A stretch of DNA of 64,000 nt, from NCBI GenBank assembly GCA_027563935.2, contig CM050453.2, positions 88,200,665 through 88,264,664 of the forward strand, in the 5' to 3' direction. Position numbers and translations under genes: made by a program. Positions 23,871 through 32,818 of the stretch are shown here, piece after piece. The notes beneath the pieces were generated by a model. The model worked only from the letters and a program-made list of their open reading frames with translations, was not told the origin of the DNA and made no database searches. Position 1 is the first letter of the stretch; each line of letters opens with the position of its first letter. The DNA comes from Costus lasius (taxonomy: Eukaryota; Streptophyta; Magnoliopsida; Zingiberales; Costaceae).

Positions 23871-25626
23871 CATTTAGACGGCTCGTCATTAGAGCCAATA
23901 ACTGATTGGATATGTTTTAAGTGGATTTTGTTTCTCCTTTTTTTTTAACTTTCCATATTTTAATTTATTCATTTCATTTGGAATTTTCTTTGAAAGAGTG
24001 ACTAGATTATGCGGCACTGGCGTCTCTGCAAAATTGACGATCCGTATATATAATCGTCTCTCTCTCTTTTAACATACGAGTGTCATTCCTAAGAAATTTT
24101 AATCACACCATTGATTAGGCCGACGCTAGGAAGAGCGTAGTTAATGACACCATATGAGCTGTTTTCCCGTTGTAACTTAGTGATGTAAAGTCAAAAGGTA
24201 AAGTTCCTCTCGTTGACAGTTCGAACGACACGAGGTTCCCTTCATCGCTCAGCCAACAAGCGGAGCTTGAACCAGCCATTTCGGCGACGGCAAACTGGAG
24301 AGGGGGTTCTGAATGGTTTATGCCCCGGCGAAGAGGTGATAAGGCAAAACTCTGGCGATTCATAGCGCGTCCACGGCGGCGGAGACCATCCAGGCGCTGT
24401 CCCGGGACGAGCCCACTAGCGTCGCTCGTAGAGGAGATAGCTCACGATTTGTTGAACGATTTGTCTTGAGTCTTATTGGAGGAAAGTCCTTTTGTCATTG
24501 AGAGTTGTTGAGGGGGGTGGCAGCGGCTGCTCTTGCATCGTCAGCTTCTTGGTAGGGTGAGGGCGGTGAGCCGGTCTGGGGAGAAGTCCATCAGTATTGT
24601 TCGTGACTTTGGCGAGGGAGGTGACTTCGGGTCATAACTCCACCGCCGGATCCGAGCCCTAGGAGTGGCAGAGAGATCGGGCGTCGTCAGCTTCTTGGTA
24701 GGGTGAGGGCGATGGCTTCTTGAGGTATGATTCAAACGGCATGGTTTTGCTAGGGCAGATAGTATATTTCATGCAAGGCCAGGGTTCTATCTCTGTTGAT
24801 TGGTCTATGTTTTGTCGCTTAATGGCAGAGTCGTGGCAAACCCTGGTCCGGAGAAGTCGAGCTGCCAGTGGAGAAACTAGAATCGGTGTCGGGTCAGGTT
24901 TATCGTCGATCCCCCAAGCCGGCACTTCTCCTCGCTGCCCCTTTCTCGCAGTGGTGCATATTTGGCGACGAGTCACGATGAGACTTTTACCTCCCCCTTA
25001 CTTTCTGTTTGCAACAGTATGACAATGACAGGGGTTTTCCTGTAATTCATTTGCTGCTTACTCTTGTAGCGATAGATGATTCTTTCTTCGTTCAGGGTTC
25101 GGAGTAAGATTAAGTTCTGTTTCCTCAACCTTTTCTCTAATTAATTTCTTTGGCCATCTATCTGGCAGCGGGCTTCTGGCGCTTTGATGCTTAGAACAAC
25201 GATAAGGGGGATTTTGATAGCGGCTGGGTTTCTTTGGCCATCTATCTGGCAAGCGTCTTTGGCAAAATTCAATAGGTATGTACTTTTCTCTCTTTTGTTC
25301 TTTTCATCTTCTCTTCTCTTCTATCCCTCAATTTTTTTTGCATTCTCTCTTCTTCATTTTGCTATTTTTTTTTACGGATTCCCTTGGCCTTCCTACGATT
25401 TTACTGCCTTCAAATTCTTTCTTTCATTTTTGTTGCTCTCATTATTATCCCTCTCTTTTCTTTACGAATCTTTCTGCGTTACTTCACCCTCTCTATCATC
25501 TCTTCATCCTCTACTCATCTTTTGAGTCATCTCCTCTCCTTCCAGCCAGCTCGGCATTTCCTCCCTCTTTTATTCGGCATGTGCCATAAAGTGTTCAATG
25601 CGCTTTAAGCTTGAAGAAAGGGGAAA

Positions 25627-25775
25627 TAGTGCGTGTGTGTTCTTCGTGATGCCAGGTCGCTTAATGCGACCATGAAGCCTAAGAAATCCGAGCAATCGAA
25701 AAAGAAAGTGGTGTGTGTTCTTCGTGATGCCAGGTTGCTTTGTTCAACCATGAAGCCTAAGAAAACCGTAAAGAG
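25627..25775. repeat. 80-bp tandem duplication in 3' LTR
   Basis: 'gtgtgtgttcttcgtgatgc' through 'accatgaagcctaagaaa' occurs twice in tandem. The open frame through it on the plus strand repeats CVLRDAR...TMKPKK, but it is antisense to the element and I do not call it a gene. Same arrangement at about 42532-42680. Confidence 0.85.
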
Positions 25776-25890
25776 AAACTTCCCTGCATTTACCTTCTTC
25801 TTACAGCCTTTATATTTCCTTCTCCTTCTTGTATCTCCTTACTGTTTCTCCTCCTCCTTCTCACGATGCCTTCGGTGTTGTGCGTCTCTC

Positions 25891-25898
25891 CTTTTATA
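25891..25898 (-). promoter_or_regulatory. Putative TATA box, 3' LTR
   Basis: The minus strand reads TATAAAAG after a U3 that contains the HSP90 fragment. It is conserved in the other LTR at 42788-42795. If used, transcripts start near 25865, giving a U3 of about 1.9 kb and a very long R-U5. Confidence 0.55.
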
Positions 25899-26539
25899 AA
25901 CTTCCTCCTTCACGCCTTTTCCTTTTTTTTTATTATTTTTGTTTCTTCTGCCATGCCCATTCCCTCTTATCAGCCCTTGCTGCTTCCCATGCTCCCCCCT
26001 TTCCTCCTTCCTGATTTTTTCTTTCGGCTTGTCTTATCTTCCACCTGCTTGCCCTACTTGCTCCATCCATGCGTGCACTTCCTTTTCATCATACGTCTCC
26101 TTGTCCTTGGTGCCTGCTACTTTGATACTTTGATTTGGTTCGAAGTCAACATCGATTTTGACTTAGTCGTTTGGTCTTCTACAAGTCTCTCCATTCTATA
26201 TGAGACCAGATTTAACTAGAGACCGTTTGGTATGCTTAATACAATCTTTTATTACTGTCTCCAGATTTTTGATTTTGCTTGCGTATGATTCCATTTATAC
26301 AATCTTTGCCCAGTCATGGAGTTTCATTCTATTTAGAGATTAGTGACTTTCTGATCGATTTACATGAATTCTTCTGTTATAGAGCTTCATTAGCTCAACA
26401 CACTTGAGCTTCAATATGAAGTTTACTTTGTTTTACGCCTTTAAGAATTTTCTTTCATCGACTTTGTGTCCGGATGGCCTTGGATTTGTTGTCTTTGCAT
26501 GCTTCTTTTGATCAGAAGGTTTAGTGGAGGTCTGTGTTT

Positions 26540-27397
26540 TCCTTCATTCTAGTGACATAGTCCTTCAGGCTCGTCATCTCATCTCCACTCTTGGTGGAGT
26601 GGAACCTCAGCAACTCGGCAATCTTTGCTCTGTTCTGAGAATCCTCATGGATTCCAAGCTTGAGATTCTTTGAGAATGCCTCATAGAATTTGTTGTAATC
26701 CTTCTTGTTCTCAGCGATCTCAAAGAAGAGCTCGATGCACTTTTGACCAGGTTCTTTCGGATGACCTTAAGGATCTTGTTCTGCTGGAGCATATCTCGTG
26801 AGATGTTTAGCGGAAGATCCTCAGAGTTGACAATGCCCTTCACAAAGCTCAAGTACTCGGGAATGATTTCTTCACAGTTGTCCATAATAAAGACACGGCG
26901 GACATAGAGTTTGGTGTTGTTGAGCTTCTTTCTTGTATCAATTAGGTCAAAAGGAGCTCTCTTTGGCACAAAAGAACAGCCTTAAACTCAAGCTGACCTT
27001 CAACGGAGAAGTGCTTAACAGCCAAATATTCCTCCCAGTCATTGGTGAGACTCTTGTAGAAAGCAGCATATTCTTCCTTGGTGATTTCTTCAGGCTTCCT
27101 CATCCAGATTGGCTTCTGCTTATTAACCAAAGACCATTCATGAGAAACCTCCTTGATCTTCTTCCTTTTCTTATCCTTCTCTTCCTTTTCCTTATCAACA
27201 TCCTCGACCTTGCCTTCCTCAGCGTCTTTCTTGTCCTCCTCGTCCTCATCATCTGAAATCTCCTTCTCAGTGGTTTTCTCAGTCCACAATGAGATTGGAT
27301 AGCTGATGAATTCAGAGTGCTTCTTAATCAAATCCTTGAGTCGGCGTTCCTCAAGATATGCCAACTGGCCTTCCTTGAGGTAGAGGGTGATTTTGGT
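26540..27397 (-). pseudogene. HSP90: HSP90 gene fragment captured in 3' LTR
   Basis: The minus strand reads [31 protein letters not shown], a charged linker ([12 protein letters not shown]...), then [20 protein letters not shown] and [16 protein letters not shown]. After a frameshift at about 26970 come PKRAPFDL and [13 protein letters not shown], then [20 protein letters not shown], and after another shift near 26750 [11 protein letters not shown] to [10 protein letters not shown]. This is the end of the N-terminal domain, the charged linker and most of the middle domain of plant cytosolic HSP90, with near-perfect protein conservation. The ATPase and C-terminal dimer regions are absent. Two one-base losses block translation and are shared with the copy at 43436. 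It lies in U3, in the same sense as the element. Confidence 0.95.
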
Positions 27398-27755
27398 TTA
27401 GCTTGATTTCGTGTGTATGCTTGATGAACTGGTATGTACATCCCATGGGCCCCATCCAATTTTCTTCAATAATGGTAAAAAACCATACTATAACATGATA
27501 TAACATGCTCCTAAGCAACTACAGCATTTACCAATTTCTGGAATTTTCTTCTCCTGTAAATCGCATGCTATCCATAAGGTAATTATCATCAGCTTATACC
27601 CCAGCCTCAGATGCTTCCGTCAGTACTTGGACTGCTTACATTGCATCGCTCTCCTTTTATTGTTATCTAATGAAATGTTGGTGTTTATTGGCTGATTTTA
27701 ATTGACTTTTGGCGATGCTCTCTTTTTATTTCCGGGTGGAATAAGTGGCCCAACA

Positions 27756-27772
27756 AATTGCCCCTCCCAACG
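27756..27772 (-). other. Polypurine tract
   Basis: Immediately inside the 3' LTR the minus strand reads GTTGGGAGGGGCAATT, then the LTR (TGTTGGG...). Its position and purine richness fit the second-strand primer of an LTR retrotransposon. Confidence 0.7.
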
Positions 27773-27858
27773 GGTTTGCATAAGCGAAAAGCGCATACAA
27801 CACCGTTGGGAAGATAGAATATTCATGTGTCCTCTTACTATTCTCATTGTTGCTCTAG

Positions 27859-29862
27859 GTGTTGACTCGGTATTCCGGCTCTTCTGTCTTCTGTCTTTAT
27901 CTTCTTGTATCGTTCATGGGTTTCCTGTGGTCCCGCCGCGCCTCCATGCCGTTGGACGAACCCAATGATGAGATGATTATGGAGTATATTAAGAAGTGTG
28001 ATTCCCTCGGCCACTTTCGGGGGATATGGCATGAGTGGCGCGATGTGATGTTGGAGGGTAGGGACGTGTTCCATAACAAGATACCCCGTCATTTGTCCAT
28101 GCCTCTATTGCCTACGGAGCGCAAACCTCACCCCCCTTTTGAGAGCGGAAATTGGACGCCTCTAGAGCGTAGTGTGATCGGAATGATGAACAAATCTCGT
28201 ATCTTCGATCAAGGCCCTGACTTATGTTTATGCCTTGAACCCCACACCAGAATATCCAGTCAGGAGTCAAACTTCTTTTTAGGTTTGGAGATGGCTTCTA
28301 AGCGTGTACCGAGGTGGGCCTCACGGTTTAACATTTGTGGTAGTGTCACGCACCATCCTGGCTATACGGAGTGGGCACGATACATCTTGCGTAGTGAGAG
28401 GAAGATTCTTAAGAAGGCCGGGATTCATGAAGCCATCATGTTATCATTATTTAATTATGAGTATGACGTCACTTTACTAAAGTGCATCTTAGAACATTGG
28501 AGTCCGGCCACCAATACATGTTATCTTTCTGAAGAGGAGATTGTCCCGAGTCTCTGGGACATGCGTTATGTCTGCGGGCTTCCTATACTAGGTGCCCGAT
28601 ATGATGAGCATGTGCCGGATGAGAAGACACTCTTTGGTGAGACTGCACATGGCGAGTTTCGATGTTCTCCCTCTCTCAAGGCTGTGTTCCACCACTTCTA
28701 TGAGCTACTTCATCGGTATTCTGGGGCTGTTTCTATTACTCAGTGGATCTTACATTTTGTCGACTTAGGCACCGCATATGAGACCGGCTTCCCCTCGCCG
28801 CGTGATCCCTTTGGTGTCGGTTCAGAAAACATCCTAGTGCAGGACTATGATACACCCCTTTGGCCTCCTATTGCGGCAAAGGAAATAGACCGAGTTACAT
28901 TTCTTACGGCATTTTTAGCTTGTTGGCTATGCTACTTTGCCATCCCCTACAAGTACCCGAATCGCGTTAGGCCGGAGGTTTTTATTATGGCTGATAGACT
29001 GGCGCGGGGAGTTCGTCTCTCCTTGGCCCCGGCGGCGTTGTCGAATTTATTTCGGTCTTTGAGAGAGGCATGCACCGCTGACTTCCCGGGCTCAAAAGAC
29101 ACGCTGATTCCACTTCATTATTTGTTTGGATGGTTCAATTTGCAGTTTCAAGGGCTATATACTACTGCCGCTTCCGAGGCTATGAAGCGTAAGTTACCCC
29201 TTATGGTGTGCATTGCTGGGGCTCATCCAGTTCGCTTTAAAGATCTTGAGGCACGTTTACTCTTTCGTAAGGATAAGGTCTTTGGGCATCATCGGGTCAT
29301 ATTCCCAAACAAAGCAGGATGCCTAGGCGAGCCGGCTGACGTCCAGGATAGCCCCGTTGACGTATTGACCGAGGATGGGTGGCTTGCTACCGAATTCCTC
29401 GTGAGCATTCGGGTAGGCTGGCTACCCTTTAGGAGTGGAAATCTTGCGTCTTTAGAAGTGTACAATCCTCATAGATGCGCTCGCCAATTCGGTTTTGATC
29501 AGGCTATTCCTCAAAATGTCCTGGACTATGGAAGATTATCAGGCGACCTTGCGACGATGGCCTTTTGTTGGTGTTTACTGCTCCGGCGTGGGACCCATTC
29601 GTCATATGTCATCCCGGCTCGTGGCCGGGTCCCTAGATGCAGTTACGAATACCTGAGGTGGCACTCCATGCATTTGAAGGCACTCTTTAGCTATGACATC
29701 AAAGACACGCTTTGTTTCACCGAAAAGTCCCATCCGCGAAAATTCTTGAAGAAGACAACTAGTCGATCGTCATATGGCTTTGAGTTTGACCTCTCGGGGT
29801 CTTCATCCCTCAAGCGGCTAAAGATCTTGGACCTGGGGACGGCATCGCCTAGTCTATCTGAG
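27859..29862 (+). CDS. Antisense plant mobile domain protein (exon 1)
   Basis: A 668-codon exon on the strand opposite gag-pol, ending at a GAG|GTAGCA donor in phase 0; the next part resumes after TGTGCAG at 29934. Residues 212-245 (HWSPATNTCYLSEEEIVPSL, then a CGLPI motif) match the plant mobile domain ('aminotransferase-like') signature 'W.P.T.TF.L..GE..PTLEDV..L.GLP'. Later parts, such as HYLFGWFNLQFQGLY and the TEFLVSIRVGWLPFR region, fit the C-terminal half of the domain. The true start may be the Met at residue 20 or 30. Extra ORFs in either orientation between pol and the 3' LTR are known in Tat elements. No catalytic function is established for these proteins. The long open frame argues for selection or recent origin. 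Confidence 0.8.
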
Positions 29863-29933
29863 GTAGCATCTATCTTTTCCTTTTTCTTATAATATGCGGT
29901 ATCGTCGATTTGACATTTTTACTTGGTGTGCAG

Positions 29934-30370
29934 GACATAAGACATGCACGAGGACTAAATTCTGTTCTTAGCGTTGAAGGATGTCCAGGCGAGGGTATAA
30001 CTCCGTGGCAAGCGAGTAAAGACGAGTTGACCACCACATGTGCTATTTTCTTCATTGTACGCTCTGTGTATTTCCCCCTTTTATGCACTCGTTTTGTTGA
30101 TAAAGCAATTATTTCCGACATATGCGATTATTTCTGACACATGTGATTATTGCTGACATGTTCTGTGTTTTTTTAGGGGTTTGGGCTGCAACCAAGGTTG
30201 CTGAGCAGGTACATGCCCACCCCCCTGATGATGCGGTGGACATGGATGATATCGATACCGCCGAATTGTTAAAACATTACCCCAGCGACTCGTCTGACGA
30301 TGTGATTGGGGCCTTGAAAGGAAGTATGGCTTGTCCAAGTTATATAGACCACAAAACTCCTTACGTTTGA
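29934..30370 (+). CDS. Probable middle exons of the antisense PMD gene
   Basis: From 29934 (after TGTGCAG) the frame continues DIRHARGLNSVLSVEGCPGE and ITPWQASKDELTTTCAIFF. After a T-rich TTTTAG at 30176 a second piece reads VWAATKVAEQVHAHPPDD, then an acidic region (MDDIDTAELLKHYPSDSSDD). Both fit the C-terminal extension that follows a plant mobile domain. I could not fix the donor of the first or confirm the phase between them. Further small exons probably lie at about 30394-30473 (PAEPMRKADPGTGSRDS, donor GTAAGG) and up to 31340. Confidence 0.45.
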
Positions 30371-31411
30371 CTTACAATCTGATCTCGGTGCAGTTGTTCG
30401 TGTGCCGGCGGAACCTATGAGGAAAGCTGATCCCGGCACAGGTTCGAGGGACTCTCCGATCAGCTCAGAGACAAGTAAGGCCTAAAGTCCTTGAATTATA
30501 TCCTTCTATTTATCACTTTTACCACTTTGATACTGTAGTTTAAGTTACGCGTGATAAACCTTTTGAATAGTGTCTCTGACGATGATTTCGTGTTTGATCA
30601 GTGTCAGACTTACTTACAGTAGCTTCTTATCCCTCCTTATACTGGCAGAATATTTCGAGAAAAACAGCGGGGGCACGAGTCCCTTTCCATATATCCTAGT
30701 GACTGTGGCACTTAGCAAGATTTTGTTCTTATTGTTGTTACCATTTTGTGACATTGTTAGTGCCTGTGTCGGAAGGTATGGGCACCGTCGCAGGGAACGA
30801 GGGGACCGCGGGGGACGGTAATTTTCATCACCCGTCATTTTTATTCCTTAGCTGCATTACATTACCATGATAGTGGGAGAAGAATTTCATTTTTCATACT
30901 TGTGACTTGTTATCGCTTTGCCTTTCCATTGATTTCCATTGCCAGTATTGTCTCTTTAGTTGCGCATGATCTTTGTCCCTTCTTGACTATACACAATCCG
31001 TTATGATGGCAGGAGGGTCTTCAACCGGTCTGGTATCTTGCGCTAAGCTAGTGGTAGCAGGGGTGGCGAATACGCCCAATGAAGGTATGTTTCCCCTATT
31101 CTTTCTGCTAACATGCAGTCTGACGTGTCTGATTGCGAGTCGTTTCTTCTCGTAATGGTAACTAGATTCGTACCGAGTACTAGATGACTGATTTTAGTGT
31201 ACATAGTGAAATTTTTGGCATCCCTGCCTTGTTGATGGTAGGTATGGGGGAGGCAAGTGTTGAGGACGGTCATTCTTTCAGCGATGGTGGTTTCCGACGT
31301 GATGGGTCCTTTGACCAAGGTAAACTCGTCGTGCCTGTATAGTTTGTCATACACCAGCTATGTACCACTATTTCTTTTAATAGTCTGCTTCATGTTGTCG
31401 TTTCAGGGGTT

Positions 31412-32119
31412 GTGAGCGGAGTTCGAGAGATTACTATGCTGCCACCTCCCGGGCCGTCTACTTCTCGGGTTTCGGATATAGTCCGACGATCGCAGGAGAG
31501 AGCAGCCCGCTTCCTCATTTCTGACTATCTTGGCGTGTTTCGTGATGGGGACTCACTTCCCACAGTAGAAGAGTTTCTGGCTTCTTCATATAGTATTTCG
31601 CAAATCTTGGCCAGTTTCAAAGCTCTGGAGGCTACTTGGGAAGGGCTGAGTCAGGAGATAGTAGAAATCTTAAAGCAACTTGAGGTTGAGCAGGACTCAT
31701 TGATCAGTTTGGATACTGCTGCCCTTGATTCCCAGATCGACAAAGAGGCAATCGTCTTGGAGGACTTGTGGTCCCTTCAAAACAGTTTAATTGTTGAGAA
31801 GAACGCTACGATGATGTCTTGTGATCTAGCCAGGGCTAAAGTGAGGCGGATTGACGCGCGCATGGAACAAATTGATGAAGAAAGGGAGAGGCTCCTATCA
31901 GAAAGATGTGCAGCAATTTCTGACATGCAAAATTGCGACGACAATTTGGAGAATATTGAAGCCGCCAACGCACAGAACTCAGAATTAATTGATGCAACTG
32001 AAGTCCACCAAGCTTCATTAGAGACTCAACGCGAGATGAAGAAAGTTGAGCGCAGCAGACTTACTTCCGTCATTAAAGAACGAAGGCACGTCCTCCAGAG
32101 CATAATCAGAGAGTTTTGA
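31412..32119 (+). CDS. Antisense coiled-coil ORF, probable last exon of the PMD gene
   Basis: 235 open codons on the same strand as the PMD exon. The first 60 residues are Pro/Ser/Arg rich (LPPPGPSTSRVSDIVRRSQE). From about residue 65 it is a long heptad-type coiled coil (EILKQLEVEQDSLISL, MEQIDEERERLLSERCAA, then KVERSRLTSVIKERR). The apparent start follows a TTTCAG acceptor-like site at about 31407, so it is more likely an internal or last exon than a separate gene. It ends 0.7 kb before the end of pol, which runs the other way. A C-terminal coiled coil is common in plant-mobile-domain proteins. The partner is unknown. Confidence 0.6.
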   Translation: MSGVREITMLPPPGPSTSRVSDIVRRSQERAARFLISDYLGVFRDGDSLPTVEEFLASSYSISQILASFKALEATWEGLSQEIVEILKQLEVEQDSLISLDTAALDSQIDKEAIVLEDLWSLQNSLIVEKNATMMSCDLARAKVRRIDARMEQIDEERERLLSERCAAISDMQNCDDNLENIEAANAQNSELIDATEVHQASLETQREMKKVERSRLTSVIKERRHVLQSIIREF

Positions 32120-32818
32120 TGTGTTTCTTTCTGTACTATACGCTGGGATTTTTTATTTTGAGATGTCTTGTACTCTGGTGTATCTCTTCCTGCACTATGC
32201 GCTTGGACTTTAACATTTTGGGATGTTTTGTACTCTTTGATACGTCATTTACCGGTTCAGAATCATTTTTGTTCTTGGTTGGTTGTAATTGATGTGATAA
32301 TGACTTTCTCCCTTTTAGATTGTGATGATTTGCATGGTGCTGTGTTTGTGTCATTTAGGCTGCACATGTGATATTGAGGGGTTACACTACTCCTTTTTTC
32401 TTTGACATCATATTTGTGTTGCCATCCTGTCGTTTAAAGGGTTGCATGCGTGGTATTGGGGCATATCTTTTGCAAAATTTTATTCCACACAATACGAAAT
32501 CAGCTCCGAAGTACTCTTCTGAATCATTTGACGTCCTTCCTCTTGAATTGACATGATGCTTCGAACTAGAGAGGTTCTTTTTGACAAAGGCAAAATCATG
32601 TTACAGGCTCAATAAGTTGTATATATAAAAGCTTAGATGTAACATGCTTCTCTTTTTTTTTTTTTTTTTTTTTTTAAGAAAGACAGACTTACGCTTTTGT
32701 CATTCAGTTGGGGTGAATACTCACGCAAAGAGGTTACACGGTTTTAATCAATGGTCGATCAGAAACGAATCTGACATTCTTAATCTTGGTGTCGCTTAGT
32801 TGGGCTTAGATTTGCGTC
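32120..32818. other. Gap between convergent pol and antisense gene
   Basis: Noncoding on both strands. Contains an uninterrupted T23 run at 32653-32675. On either strand this would hold the 3' UTR and polyadenylation signals of the convergent transcripts. I see no clear signal. Confidence 0.5.

Larger units (their letters stand above)
22720..27755 (-). repeat. Tat element 3' LTR
   Basis: 5036 bp. On the plus strand it starts TGTGGGGTC and ends GGCCCAACA. Order on the plus strand: hairpin (22814-22835), block copy 1, 41-bp array, block copy 2, GC-rich stretch (24100-24960), pyrimidine-rich stretch, 80-bp duplication (about 25627-25775), TATA box (25891-25898), HSP90 fragment. It is 939 bp longer than its partner. 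Most of this is a stretch of about 950 bp (near 23940-24890) missing from the other LTR. Confidence 0.95.

Noticed and set aside
25184..26219. Several plus-strand hydrophobic frames of 61-117 codons
   Set aside because: They come from pyrimidine-rich U3/R sequence (Phe/Leu/Ser-rich in any frame), antisense to the element.
26933..27256. 107-codon plus-strand frame opposite HSP90
   Set aside because: Shadow of the conserved HSP90 reading frame on the minus strand.
26607..27364. HSP90 as a working gene
   Set aside because: Only the linker and middle domain are present, with two frameshifts, and the piece occurs identically placed in both LTRs.
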